Assembly: GCA_018343915.1 (NCBI GenBank)
Contig: JABRWF010000004.1
Span: 1,984,001-2,048,000 of the forward strand
From: Agroathelia rolfsii
Lineage: Eukaryota; Basidiomycota; Agaricomycetes; Amylocorticiales; Amylocorticiaceae
DNA: 64,000 bases
Reading direction: 5' to 3'
Shown: in pieces, positions 23,441 to 37,136 of the stretch
Numbering within the stretch: position 1 is the first letter of the stretch
How the letters are laid out: each line of letters begins with the position of its first letter
Position numbers and translations under genes: made by a program
The notes under the pieces: model-generated
Told to the model about the DNA's origin: nothing
Seen by the model: only the letters and a program-made list of their open reading frames with translations
Database searches by the model: none

Positions 23441-25112
23441 ATGTCTGCTCAGTCATCCTCATCGTCGGGTGCTGTCATGGATCAACGAAGACAAAAAGCC
23501 CTCAAGGATTATCGTACTGTACTACTTGCATATATCTAATTGACAACCTGGAATGATTGACTCGTTAAATGCAGAAAATGCGCGCACACGAAACAAGCAG
23601 CACAAACCTCAAGAACTGTGAGTACAGTATCTATGATAAATATTTGGAAATGCTTACAGGATCTATAGTGAGGTTTGCGCTCAAGGATTTGGAAAAGGAC
23701 TTTGAAAAGACAGAAGAAGATATCAAGGCTGTCCAATCTGTCGGCCAGATTATTGGAGAGGTCATGAAACAACTAGATGACGAGCGATGTACGGACTTTC
23801 GGAATTGTTGTGCACCCTACATTTATAGAACCTGATGCTCCCATTTCCCAGTCATTGTGAAAGCCTCTTCAGGCCCACGATATGTGGTTTCATATCGTCC
23901 CACACTACCAACGGCTAAGCTAAAGAACGGCACTCGTGTATCGTTGGACATGACAACCCTTACAATTATGCGCATTCTACCCCGGGAAGTAGACCCCATG
24001 GTATACAAGATGAGCTTGGAGGATCCTGGAGGAGCGTCATTTGCTGGTATTGGTGGTCTTGGCGAGCAAGTACGCGAGTTACGAGAGGTATGACTCACGA
24101 ATCAAGGTCTTCTTTCGTCGTGTTCAGTTTTCTTTTATCTCCATAGGTCATCGAACTCCCTTTGCTAAATCCGGAACTTTTCCAACGCGTTGGTATCAAA
24201 CCTCCCAAGGGCGTCTTGCTGTATGGTCCTCCCGGTACAGGCAAAACACTGCTAGCGCGCGCTGTAGCGGCGACGATGAACACCAACTTCCTCAAAGTTG
24301 TTTCCTCTGCCATTGTGGACAAATATATCGGCGAGAGTGCTCGTGTAGTGCGTGAGATGTTTGGCTATGCACGTGATCACGAGCCGTGCGTGATTTTCAT
24401 GGACGAAATCGATGCCATTGGTGGTAGACGATTCAGTGAGGGTACTAGCGCCGATCGTGAAATCCAACGAACGTTGATGGAGGTGAACTTTATCTGCATC
24501 AAAGTTCTTCTCTCGTTACTCACATATATTTGCTCGGCAGTTGCTCAACCAAATGGACGGTTTCGACTCTCTGGGGCGCACGAAGCTTATCATGGCTACT
24601 AACCGACCGGATACCCTGGATCCTGCCCTGCTGCGTCCCGGACGACTGGATAGGAAGATTGAAATTCCTCTACCAAACGAACAAGCCCGATTAGAGATCC
24701 TCAAGATCCATGCCAAGCCAGTAAACAAGAGTGGCGAGATCGACTATGAAGCCATCGTCAAGGTATAATCAGCTTTTACGTACAGAATGAATGGTAGACT
24801 GACGTGTATGGCAGCTCTCCGATGGCTTTAATGGTGCAGATCTGAGAAACGTAGTCACCGAGGCTGGCATGTTTGCCATCCGTGACGATCGGTAAGCTTA
24901 TATACGTGAGCTGTAATTCCTGCTTTCAACTCACGTCCTCTCCACCTCCACTAGAGAATATGTCATACACGAAGACCTTTCCAAGGCGGCTCGCAAGGTA
25001 GCCGATGCTAAGAAGCACGAAAGTGGGTTGTTCTTAGAGTATTATTATTACTATTATTATTGACGATGTGTTAACCCTTGCTACAGCCAAACTGGAATAT
25101 GCCGCGCAATGA
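23441..25112 (+). CDS. RPT4: 26S proteasome regulatory particle ATPase subunit Rpt4 (PSMC6)
   Basis: One of six AAA+ ATPases that unfold ubiquitylated substrates at the base of the 19S particle. The N-terminal coiled coil includes [20 protein letters not shown]. An OB region with [15 protein letters not shown] follows. The AAA+ domain has Walker A GPPGTGKT, Walker B IFMDEIDA, and the second region of homology with [26 protein letters not shown] is the C-terminus; it lacks the HbYX motif, as expected for Rpt4. Introns after DYRT, KN, DDER, ELREV, LMEL, AIVK, AIRDD and KKHE all restore the conserved frame, and TGA is at 25110-25112. Length and sequence match the family throughout. Confidence 0.96.
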
Positions 25113-26626
25113 TGGATGGCCTTTCTGTTCTGTTTCTCTTATTTCCTTTCGTGTTTTGTGCAAACGTTATACTGTATCTATCCATATTTTACAATGACAC
25201 CATGGATTGTGAATCTGGGTGAGACATTCGTACACGCGTCGGGTGTGCAACTGATTTCTGAGCCACCATTTGCTTTGGTGCTGAGCCCCTAAATGCATTG
25301 ATTCATTTTATTATTATTAATGGATCTCCAACTAACCATCGCTTCAGACAGAATTGTCCCGTTAATTGGCCATAGCTATGGTACGTTGTATCTGTGCGTA
25401 GTACTTTACATTCGACCTGGGTCTAACTAAAAAATAATAATAATAATATAGCCATTTACCCCTTGACCATGAATGAATGAAAGTCATTTATGACTTCATC
25501 TCCCCTCTGGCATTCCGAAGTAGTCCGACCATTCGTTGAGCAATAAAATCTGGTACCGTCCAGTATTCCACGAGTTTGAGCTCCATTTCCCTTTGCTACT
25601 GTCACCATAACCATCTTCCACTGTCGCTGCTTGGAGACACCGTAGTCATCGATTCATAGCGTTATCTTTGTTAGCATTGCTGAGATAGCTGCTTCTAAAT
25701 CCTCTGCCTGCGGCGGTCGTAACTATCGTAACCCCACGGATGTCCGCCAGACCCACTGGCAATATGTGGGCAGGGACGAGATGAAAGACTGATGTCCCGT
25801 ACGGGGTCCTCTGGAGCAAGCATTCATTATCTAGGACGCATTCGCTTCCTCCCCAAAGCCAGCCATGTCCCCAAACGCCCGGTTTTGCTAGTCAACAGCA
25901 AGAACGACAGCTGGCGTGAAAAGTAAACGGCTCAGAAATTAAGGAGCATAAGTCCTAGGAGACGACAGATTTGAGGTGACCGTAAAAAACCGACGACCCG
26001 GTGGTATGCCACGGGTGCGAAACTATTCACTATTTTTCATGCGCGGAAATGCCGAGCAAAAAGCTTACACTAAATCCATTCAAGTTCAGAAACAACTAGG
26101 TCATTCGGTCCTTGGCGTTTTCATTCAGTGAGTCTTTCAACAGCCCATAAATTGGTCCCTCTCGGCATAGTGACATTCAACTATATCCTCAACTCGACTC
26201 CAAACCCTTGACTGACGCAAGCTTTTAGGGATTAAAACTGACCAAGGGCTAGGGCTGTTGGTCGATGAGAACGCATCTCAAAGATAGACTGAATTGTGGC
26301 TTGTCAAACGAAGCTAATAGAAAATTCTGTGTCAAGCTTGTGCGTTTCGCAAATCATCTCTCCTTTAACCATTTGACTTATAAAGTTGATATAGAGGGCT
26401 CTGAGTAATATACTTGATCAACAACAATTCATTCCAAAATACATAAGGAAAAAAAAGACTAATAAAACAACTATTTTTACACAGATTGATCAATCACATG
26501 AAACTGAAACGCAGTATATAGCTGTAACGATAATAGACATTCAGAATTTAGATGGTGTAATCGTGTGCGGCCTAAGCAAAAAGGTCTAGGGGAGGAGTAG
26601 GAACGGTAGATACACTAGTACGCTTC
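25113..26626. other. Intergenic, convergent 3' ends
   Basis: 3' flanks of Rpt4 and the F-box gene. ATT/TTA trinucleotide-like stretches near 25040-25070, 25310-25320 and 25430-25450. No gene seen. Confidence 0.4.
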
Positions 26627-29254
26627 TTAAGCTGCAGGGCCACTGCCTCCGCGTCCTCTTCCTCGGCCAACGAAACCTACACGGAAAATTGATGCGCTGC
26701 CCAGGCCAAGATGGTGTGGGAGCCCCCAGCCTTGAGGCTCTTGGGATGGCAAGGATACTGGATCTCCAATAGGGCCAGGAGATGCTACCTTGTCTTTCTT
26801 TGGAGTTTTAGTGAGGGAAGCGTCCTCTTCATTTGGCTGAAAATTGTGTGGGGAGATCAAATGAGGAATGAGATGCGTCAGATAACAAATTGCGGCAGGA
26901 AATTTAGAATGATGTTACACCCACTTCCAAATCAATCACCAGCGCGCCCATGTGCCATCCTGCGGCGGCGGCGAGATAACAAAGCGATTGCTTTGGTGCA
27001 TAAGTTGTTGGGCCATCATCTTGTGATGTCACTAAAGCCTTCTTCTTGGCGAAGACGACCTGCGACGGCACCTCAACGCGGGGTGGTACTGGTCTTCTTG
27101 TTCCAGCCCGCACTCGATTGCGCATCTCCTCAGTCGCGTAGCCACCGGGTTGCCCAGCAGGAATGTCCAGCGGGTCTCCGAGACCTAGGGCACCATGCGA
27201 GTATGCGCCCCACGTAAATCTATGACATTCGATTTCAGTATATGCCGGCCACGAAGGTAAACAAATAGAGTACACGTACAATTCCCCTTGGGCTGTGAGT
27301 GCCCCATAATGATAATCGCCCAAGACAACAGATATGACATCACGATATTGTAAAGATGGGATAATTTCCGGCATCGCTGTTGTTGTAATATCCGAGCTAC
27401 CCATCAGCACAACTGAATCGCTTGTTATCGCCGAGGGCGAGTACGCAATGAATGTGCGGAATTGGGCAGAGATGTGCGTGATACGCATTGCATTGGGTGG
27501 TGCAATCGTTTCACCGCTCTTTGTAGGGTCGAATATAAAGTGCTCCTTCACCTTCTCCAGTTCGCTAAAGTATGGCAACTGCGCAAAGGAGACATAATCG
27601 TCAGTTTTATGGGATTGGAGAAGAAAATATCGTGGGCGAAAAAAGACCTCACATATTTCCAACGCCCGCTAGATACACTGGATTCACCCCCAAGATCATC
27701 GTACAATAACACGTGTCCACGATTCGTCAAGCCAACCATATTGTTTTCCATGGTAGCGATCTTAATCAATTTCACCGGCTCTTCCTCCCGCCTTTCACTT
27801 CCTGCAACCGTAGCGACGTCCAGGTGGGGCAGGTCATCTGGTAGTGGATTAAGTTTAATCGGGTCATACTCGATCTCCCAGACATGGCACGGGATACTGG
27901 GCGGCTCATCATGCGAGCCACTGATTAACATAGGGCTTTTATCCCTTTCATTGTCCATTTGGCGATTGGCCTCTTGCACCGCAGCGCTGAGGCCAGTTTC
28001 CTGGCCAAAATCCGCTCGAGGGAACCAAACGAGGACATCACCCGAGCGCGTCAGTACAGCGGAACAGCTCCAGCCGCTGGAAACCTGCACCGGGGTTGTC
28101 TGGGGAGAAGCGCAAGAGAGAAGCCGTGTCCTGAAACGGAAGGGTCTTCCCCAGCTCGTAAAGGTGTACACCGTCTGGGTATCATCGAGAGTCGTAGCAT
28201 GCAGTCGACCACAGCTGCGAACAGAATTCCGTAAGGAAAGTGTTCAAAAATTGTTCAGCATTAGTGGCAGATTATCAGAAAAGATGGCTTTCTATTGGGT
28301 ATTACCTGATACTTTTTGTGGGAGCTGGTAAAACGAGCCGTGTAGGCGTGGTGGCCGCCAAACCCGGTTGGGAAAAGCCCTCCGATCGCAAAGCACTATC
28401 TAGACCGTCAAGAGTCCCTGTGACACCAAGCAGCAAATGATAAGGATAGTAATTATATCACCACCATCAAGTCAAGTTCGTGGCGCAAGAATTCATTCAT
28501 AATCTCGGAGAACAGACTTACCCCAAACATACACATGACCGGCCGAGTCGAGCGCATGAAAAGACCTATAAGGAAAGAAATTCATTTTCAGTGTCGATAT
28601 GTCATTGATTATGCGTGCATCCCACTGTCTAGCACATTCGCGCCAGAACCCATTCAAAGCATCATACAGAACTTCTCGACCAATCAGCGCGCATCTAGAT
28701 CGCACTATTTAGACACTAGCTAGTTTAGACGCCTTGTATGCGGAGATGCCCCGGAAAATGCCAAACAGTGGGACTAGCAGACGACTTCCAAGTGCACCGA
28801 GACAAAAAGCAAGTAAGATCCGGTACTCACATACCACCTGCGACCAGATCAACAATACGTGTACCAGGAATAAAGACAGGATGCGGTGCCGGTACGGAGG
28901 ATTTGCCGTCATGGTCGTCAAAACCGAGACGGGATTTCGAGTTTTCTCTGTAGAAGTCAGATTTATATGCGTATAGAGCAAAGTTTGAGACGTAGGAGTG
29001 TTGGCTGACCCCCAAGTGTAAACCTTGGGTCTATTAAGACCTCTGTAAATGATCTTCCAGCCGCTGACGCGCGCCGTTGACTGGGTGGAGAAATTGAAGT
29101 CGCTCTGGAGCCTTTTACGCCAGAAGGTCTCGTCATTACATATTTGTGCGAACAGGCGATTTGTACAGGTTAGGCTGAGAAGATCGTGGACAGGGATTAC
29201 GGGTAAAAGATGGTCGAGAATAAGCTCGACAGGCAGATCAGAAAGAGAGGCCAT
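26627..29254 (-). CDS. F-box protein with RCC1-like repeats (SCF substrate adaptor, SAF1 type)
   Basis: Starts at ATG 29254 with an F-box (LSDLPVELILDHLLPVIPVH), which should bind Skp1 in an SCF ubiquitin ligase. It continues into RCC1-type blades: VYTWGENSKSRLGF, VDLVAGGMSFHALDSAGHVYV, VQVSSGWSCSAVLTRSGDVL, MVGLTNRGHVLLYD, VVLGDYHYGALTAQGELY, TWGAYSHGALGLG and AAAGWHMGALVIDL. The C-terminus is an Arg/Gly tail (GFVGRGRGRGGSG) ending at 26627. F-box plus RCC1 repeats is the layout of yeast Saf1, which targets inactive vacuolar proteases and other proenzymes; the substrate here is unknown. The intron between AGGM and SFHALDS is long (about 215 nt). Rpt4 lies next door, but many F-box genes do, so no link is claimed. 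Confidence 0.85.
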
Positions 29255-32200
29255 TGTAAGAGTGCTCTGAGCTATTGTTTCACTCCTTTTTATCTATTCG
29301 GTATGCCCTCGATGATTGTGTTGCGCAAAAGAGACGATGCTGCGTGTGATAAGAAACCATAGTTGCAGTGGCGCGCCGCGCAGTAGCCTGAGTCGCTGCG
29401 GGGCGGCATGCGCTATTCTTTGCGTCATTGTCACAAGCATTATAGCTGTCACGGTGGCAAGTTGACGCGCGAGTGGCTGCTGAGCCACTTTGCGCCATCC
29501 TGCCCGATTTACTACCGTGTATTATCTCATATATTAGTCAGCAGCATTAGATCGACAACTGGAACCGATCAACTGCGGAAACTATCGGCCGGAGCCAGCT
29601 CTACATACCGCCGCTGCTCAAGACGTTGCAGCCTGAGAGACTCTGCGAAATAGAGAAATTGCCTCATTCATGTACACACACCATGCACCTATACATAGCA
29701 TCATTCGTACGACCTATACAGCTGAATAAAGGCGTTGCTTCGGCTTAACATCGGGGCAAGCATTCGCTGTGTATTTTCTAGCGTTCAAGTTTGCATGCTG
29801 GCAAATTCAAGTTGTAACGACAATAATACTCTTACGGATGATGGCCAAACGCAATTATGACCATTCCAAGCCATAATGACCCAACCGGGCTCTCCATCCC
29901 CGGGCCGTCACACATCGAAGAGAAGGCGGCAGCCCTGCAATTATACCATCTTCGTCAACACTAACGCCGCCGGAGATCAAGAACATTTCGGCACTGGGTC
30001 AGCTCACTAATGCGGTGCTCCGCTCTGATCACGAAGTCAACCACGCATCTGTGTGTGCGGCTCGCTGTTCTTCTGTTGACTCGTTGTTCTCTAAGAGCGG
30101 CAGAAGTCACTCGGAGACTATTGCAGTAACAAAATATACGGAAGTTATGGAAAGCAGGTAATTCCCATTTCTCAAACATTCTCATCATCTGTCACATGTC
30201 AATGCGAGACATGCAGAACTCTTATCCGGGCTTCGAGATGATCATTGTCCTGAGGCTTTCTGACGTCCTGCCATTATTTCCCCGCTGTAGGCGGACACCC
30301 ATGAACGAGAGCGATCGGCAATGCCCTATACTCGCCCCTATGCTCAAGACATCGAGCGCATTGATGTCGCAGGCCTTGTTTGAGCTTTTCATCACCCTGC
30401 AGTACTGAAGGCCGCCGATTGGCAAAGAAAGACAGCGGCCCTTGGCTTTCTTTCCTGCACACATTTTTGCAGCAAGGAGGGTCGTATGAATTTGATTATG
30501 CTTGTAAGGTCGGCTTTCGTTTTCACCGGGGATGTTTGAACCGCCAGAAATCGCAATCATCGTAACCTCACGGGCCTGGCCCTCGATGTCCCTCGACCTT
30601 GATGACAAGCCATCCACCCTTCTGCACCATACTTACACCGGCTTAACTTTCACTCATACATCCCATCATCCTTATGGTCTGTGCTTGTTGTTCTGAAAGT
30701 AGACAAAACCAGGTTCCCCTAAGTTTGTCAGTATTCACCTGGAGCGAAAAATAGAATAACATAATACGGTATCCTCAAGCGACCTCATGATCATGGCCTC
30801 GGCTTGTACATAGTCCCTCATGTGCCCATTGACCCAGCAATCCATGGATATTTCATCATGATGCATTTGTCCCCGACCCACGGTCACTGACATCTAACTG
30901 ATTAAAGATGACTATTTTTCTCGTTTCACATCCACGCGCGCGCATCATGCATCAGTGCCACCCTACCATATCAGTCGGTGAGGCAAAAAAGGTGTTCGTT
31001 TCGTCTTCTTTTCTTCTTGTTCTGAAACTCTCCATGGGCCATAGTTCTTTTGCCCTTCCTTTTTGCATCCCGACTAATTTCTTCCCAGACGGAACACTAA
31101 CCACCTCCTTATCTGACTTTTGATAACGAAAAGAGCTCCACTCCAAGACAGCTGACCTACCCCGGTCATTTAACGATATGACGCCACACACGAGAGAAGC
31201 GCATCATTACGCCGCCCTTACCCCGCCTCGGAAAAGAGGTCGATAAAAAAAAATGAGGAATATGCGCAGAATATGCGCTCCCGCAATTCGCGTATTTTTT
31301 ATGCCGTCACTTGAATCACAAACCTAGAAGACTACAAAAGAAATTTTTGGATGATTAAGAGGATGCCCTCGCATAGACGAAAGCGAGACAGCGGACTGAA
31401 TTGTTATTTCATTTTCATTTAAACCAGGAAGTAGGGCGCGATAGAGCGCTTCTTTTCTTTTTCGGGAGTCTGGATCGAACCCAATGCGCCCTCGTCAACA
31501 GAGTCTGTCAAACGTGTCACTTAGGATTCCTGGTTCGTGTGTGAGCCACTGTGACCCGCCAATGCTTCGAGGCGAGCCAAATAGCGGGATTTGGCTTACA
31601 GCCGAGGGTGCATACTAGACTGAGCTTGTCTCTTGGTCGCCCTACACCCTACTGGCTGCACCTTTCCATCGCCTATATGCGCCCCTTGAGTGCAAACAAG
31701 CTGTAACGCTAGGAGCGCCTCTATTATTATCGCATGCCTATCGCAATTATGCTTTCTCAAGATCCGTGGCCTCTGTTTACACATAATGAAAGGGACACGC
31801 TTTCAGCTCACCAGGTAAAGACGCTACAGTGCGTTGTAATATTGCTCATTGAACAGGCTTATACGCCTATTTTATTACAGAGTCTCTTTCTCCCATATCG
31901 CGTTTCAATCAGCAACAGCTCATGACAGCAATACATAAATACGTCTTTGTGAGTGCTACATCCTATGCACATACAGTCTTTTTTTAATGCAATACAGCCG
32001 ATAAGCTCAATTATATCAGGGGTGTATCTGAATGAACGTCACGATCAGGCATCATGAGGCATATCCACAGCAGCATATCCACATTGTTTATAGAAATTAC
32101 ATGTTCCCGTGCACACCCTGAGGCCTGAGGCCACCACTTCAGATCATACATCCACTCATGGCATCATCTGTATGATGATACGTTTTGGCATCCATTCCCT

Positions 32201-34256
32201 TTCTAATTCTCGACTCCGCGCTACTTATCTTCGGCCCTTGCCGAGCTATGGCCACATACAGCAAAAGCTTCATCATCCTATGAAAGCGTTGACATCGGGC
32301 ATTCCTATCATCATCGTCATGCTTATACATAAGCCTATGCACGCTTTCTCGTCTTCGTTCAATCCCGTAATTCATTCCTCTTTCAATCCAAAAAGCTAAC
32401 ATTAGTAATCGAGCCACATCGCCTATTGAAGCCAACGACAGAACTCTAATCGAGCCGGGTTCGTGACGGAAGGAGAAGAAGACGATATCAAGCCAGCAGA
32501 CCACAAGAATACCAATGGAACAATAACAAAAGATGTACGTGTACATGTATTCAAACGATCCCCACATAAACACGACGGCATAACTTTGTGTGCATTTTTA
32601 TATCTTTGTAAATTCCTATTCTAACTGACCAATATAGTAATTAGCGAGCTTCGAGTCATCAGAACTGCCAACGACTTTCCAAATTATTTTTTACATTCCG
32701 AGTCATGGCGGACCCCTTTTCAGGGTCGTCAAGGACAGATCAATCGCCATCGATCGAAATGCTCGGAACGATGCCCTCCTACTGCCGCAGGACCTGTCAA
32801 AGGTCTTGGACAGAGAAGAAAGAAGCTCTTTAGGCGCGCGAGTAAGAGCGCCCAGATGGATTACGGGTGGGCGACTGAGCATGTGTACGTGTGCATAGGA
32901 TCAGAGCCAAGCCCGGCTTGGAAATTCGAGCAGGAGAAAGAGGGCCGAGTGATGCCAGCGAAGCGATCAAGACAACGAAGATGTGAGCAATTTGGAATTG
33001 CTACAGGACACAAGCGTCGAGGCCGGTGGTGAGTAACACACTCGATTGGCAGGCGTATGCTCATGTCATAATGCAGGCTAGGACAGACAGAAAGCCACGA
33101 AAAAAGAAAGAAAAAGAAAAGAAAAAACGTCCGAGTATGTAAACCCAGTGCAGTTATTGTCGTCACTCATAATCATACACGAGGCATAGGCGAGACCGGT
33201 TTCGGGGGGACGCCTCTCCTCCCAAGTCACGTTCCCATCCAGGATCAACCTCATGGACATGCCCAAGTATCCGCAGGCGTGTCGGCCCACGGTGGAGATG
33301 AAGGGGACACAACATGGGCCCATGGTGCTGGGGCTGGCTCATGGGGAAATGAAATATCATCTTCCAAGTCATTACCGACAGACAATGACACAATCGCGGA
33401 TAATGATTGCAATTCCGAGTTCGGAGCTAGAATAGATACCTGGGGCAATCTGCTAGTGAGCCTGTAGAAGAGGGATGGGGGGGGGGCGGGTTAAGCTCTA
33501 GAGAAGCTTGAAGCTTGAAAAGACCACCATTTGTAAGCTACGGCGATCCTCTGTTTATCATTCCTCCGTCCTGGGCGCTTTCCGAGATTTTCTCACCCCT
33601 ACCATCAATAAAATAGCGCATCGGCGCCAGTAAGCTACTGGTAGGTCGACGCCGCCGCCGCAGTCGGGTGCGCCAGCACATAGGACCAGAAGCAGCATAC
33701 TTTTACATGCCTCGTGTATCTCACGTTGCCTTGTACGGTCACTAAACACAATGGGGGAAAGATAAGATTTTTTTTTGAATCGGTAACAACAAGGTACTTC
33801 CCTTTGTGCGTGCCCTTGATTACGGTGACTGAAGAATGATTGCGCCCCTTTTTTGTTATTGTTTTTGTCGGTGTTGTACATAAATGAACATGATGTCCTT
33901 GTTGTAGCTACTGCAGATAAAAGAAGTCAAATAAAACTAGCCACTGGCATGTATTAAGCACACGCACACCAAACCTAAAAGTCCCATACAGGTATATGGA
34001 GTGCCAGTAATCAGAAGAACATAGAGATCCAAGACTATCTTTCAGTGTTACGAGCTACCTTAGCACGCGGTATCTCAGGCGCTCTCAAAGCACCGGACAA
34101 CCAGAGATGATGGACATTGATGAATGACTCCATGGACATCATCATCATCACCATCATGTACTTCTTCGTCGGCGTTCATATATGCATTTGTACTTGCCGT
34201 CGCAATGTGTTCTGCACAGCTGAAAGAAGGGGGAAAGGGGTAAGGGCGGCAGTGGC
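29255..34256. other. Long gene-poor region, part 1
   Basis: Many short overlapping open frames, none with a recognised domain or a supportable exon series. The first part should hold the F-box gene promoter. A B-box-like GGTTCGATCC on the minus strand near 31473 has no matching tRNA acceptor stem. No tRNA, rRNA or transposon ends found. Confidence 0.35.
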
Positions 34257-34301
34257 AGAGTGGCAAGTCCCGAGGGGCTATGCCCTCGACATTGCCACTC
34301 T
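34257..34301. ncRNA. Compact perfect-stem hairpin, candidate small RNA precursor
   Basis: AGAGTGGCAA (34257-34266) pairs with TTGCCACTCT (34292-34301), and an inner CGAGGG/CCCTCG stem closes on a short loop. About 16 base pairs in 45 nt, within a gene-poor region. It could be a structured RNA, a terminator-like signal or a chance palindrome; transcription is not shown. Confidence 0.3.
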
Positions 34302-34818
34302 ACTAGGTTCAGGTGGATTCCTATTATTGGGTCATTGTTAATATGGTTATTATTACTATGATATCACACCCACTGAAAACGTAACGGCCACTGGACCGAT
34401 GTCGCGCCCCTAGGAAAGGAAGGGGAATGAGGAGAAGAGGGGGACGTGAATTTCAACTGGATCACACATGACCTCCATACGTTCGTAGCCTCAAGTCCTC
34501 ACTTCACCGTTTTTGGGACCAAATGAAGGTTGGGAACAAGAGGCTGGGCTGTTAATAACCTGAGACAGAACTTTAGAGCACAATTGAAGATGATTATATG
34601 TCGTTGATATCTAATATACCACTTACCAGAGTTCATATAGAACAATATAGGAAACTCGAACATGAGTATGACGAGTCCAAACTCTATCAAGTCATATTGA
34701 TGACGATGGTGATAGGTGATGTGGAGGCAATATCAGACTTCTGCTGCCGTTGCCGCCGCAGTATATGCCAGGATGCAAGATTCAGAGAGCACTTTGTTTG
34801 TGAGGCTGAAACGTTGAA

Positions 34819-34853
<35 letters not shown>

Positions 34854-37136
34854 ATTTGTTTCCTCGTTGTTCGCGCATTGAACGATAAGGGTTGCCAATG
34901 ATTTACATTGGGGCGCCTCAAATACATCAGCCGATCGACCCTTCAAGTCGAGTTTCCAGAAAAGAAAACGAACCAATAGTTTCTCTCCCTTGTACGCTGC
35001 ATCCATTTTGATGCCACGCGTACTGTTTGACTTTAAGTGCACGCCGTTTCTCTTGGAAAATTTGGTCGCAATGAAGAGCAATCTGTAACACTAGCTTTGC
35101 GATCAGGGTGGCGAGTCATGCACCCTGAATTTTCCAGCGAAGCTTGATCTTGAGGATGAATAAAATAAAATAACCTGACTCGCAGGACTGTTCTCTGACA
35201 CTTGAAGTGTTTCCAATAAGTAAAGCAAATGTCAACAAACTCTAATATTACGAAACTTTGTAGCACCAGCAGCAATTCCTCCCGATGATTTACTTACCCA
35301 GGGATCGTCCTTCGTCCCCTGCAACGACTCGATGCCGCCGCCGCCCCGCAGCGGCGGCGGCGTCCCGCGGCACTAGTACTAGTAGTATCAGTTTTAAGAA
35401 CACGGTGGTCGCAGTCGGCAATCAATGCAACCAACCTGAATTTCACGAACTTCCAAGAGTTCCGAGACATGTAATGAGTTCGAGTCTGTGTCATATGTGG
35501 GTAGTGCAAGTACTAGTAAGTAATAATAATAATAATTCCGCGTTACACGATTGGAATTACACAGCACAATCGTAGTAGTACGCGACGCGACGCGACCCCA
35601 CACGCCACTATGACCACCTAGTACCTACCTGCGCCACGCACGTGTATCGCTCCGACACTGGCGACGCGTCCATAATTTTTTCACACACGAGTTCGTCATC
35701 TCCATGACGATCAACAATGTATTATCATTACTAAGTACTATTACACACGTCGACGATCGATAAAAGGGCAAATTAAAGGTGTGTTAGAAAGAATAACCAT
35801 TGAACGAATGAATCGATCGAAATGAAAAGATTGATGATACGTACTCATCGTGCACCACCCACTGGCAAGCAGCGTAGACAGTATCTTAGCCGCGGAACTT
35901 CAGATTTGTCGCGCATCGTGCTAGTGCGGTCTACCCCTCGACTGCCTTTATTAACATATCACATACATACCACACGGTGAAATGAAGAATTCCTGCTTAT
36001 TAACGGTTTCCGATTTGCTTCCAGATATTGCTACTATTATCAGCAAAAACGAAAAGCAAAGAACAAGACAGATCCAAGAGTAAAGAGTATGTATAATTAA
36101 GTTGAACACGCAAGAGATTATTATTTACATTACACGAATTGGAGGACAGGAAAATCAAAACCGAAAGGAGCGGGAGAGAAGACAGGTAAAAAAAAAGAGA
36201 GAGAAGTATGAAAGGAGCGAATGGCAAGTAAACGATTTGGAACAGCCTGATATATTGTTTTTACAAGAGACACAGAATGTAAGGCACAAAGAAAATGTAA
36301 AGTATGGACAATTGGTAAGAACTATTAGGCTAGAGATCAGAGAGAAAACAGGGAAATTATAAGGCAGAAAGGAAAGGCGAAGTAAAAGAGAGAACGGTAG
36401 GAAAAAAAATGTTTTGTTTGCGTGTGTATGATGTAGACGGTTTGTTCACCAGTCGAGTGTTACATACGAGCTATATTTCACAAGATAGAGGAGGAAGAGT
36501 GAGAGATGTAAACAAAGTAGAAAAGAGGATGAAAGATTTGGAAGCGCAGGAATATGGACAACAAAGAGACGTATGTAATGTAGAGTGTTTAGTGTTCGAA
36601 AAGTAAAGAGAGAAAAAATAGTGCGCAAAACAAGAACGAAGAGAAGTAAAAAGAAAAGAAAAGATCAATGAGATAATGTTATCAAACTAGATCGGTAGGT
36701 AAGCGAGTAGTAATATAAGATGCACAAAAGCAAGTCGGTGGTAACATTTAGGAAGAGTTAAAAATGGAAAATGCCGCGAGATGGTAGTAAATGAATTCCG
36801 GATGCAAAGAAAAACAAAGAAAGGAAAAAATAAAAACAAGGATATACCCAGGACAGATATTTGTAGTAGGTCCCCTAGATGTTGTCGATAATGATGAAGT
36901 TTGATGATGGGCGATGATGCTGTTTATAAACGGCCGAGACTCTCTTACGCACTTCTCCCACGCACACATACGTAGGATGAGATAAGCAAAAGAACAAACC
37001 CAGCCGTTCTTGTGGCCCGCGCTCTCCCGCACCTCCGGCGATTAGACGAACAAAAGGGGAAGAAAGAAGAAGCGAATGACAACAAAAAGGCATCACCCGC
37101 ATTTGGGACGAGTGATGACGAAATCCAAAAAATCAT
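34302..37136. other. Long gene-poor region, part 2 (3' flank of CON7-like gene)
   Basis: Contains a 31-nt T run at 34822-34852 and a purine-rich stretch at about 36130-36800 on the plus strand, i.e. pyrimidine-rich on the minus strand. No protein gene recognised. The last few hundred nt are probably the CON7-like 3' UTR. Confidence 0.35.
34822..34852. repeat. Poly-T run (31 nt)
   Basis: Uninterrupted homopolymer. It may mark the poly-A tail of an unrecognised minus-strand retroposed insertion. Confidence 0.5.

Noticed and set aside
31440..31560. B-box-like GGTTCGATCC on the minus strand suggesting a tRNA
   Set aside because: No A box at the right distance and no pairing acceptor stem, so not called.
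34687..34888. Open frames with Lys or Phe runs
   Set aside because: They are only the poly-T/poly-A run read in different frames.
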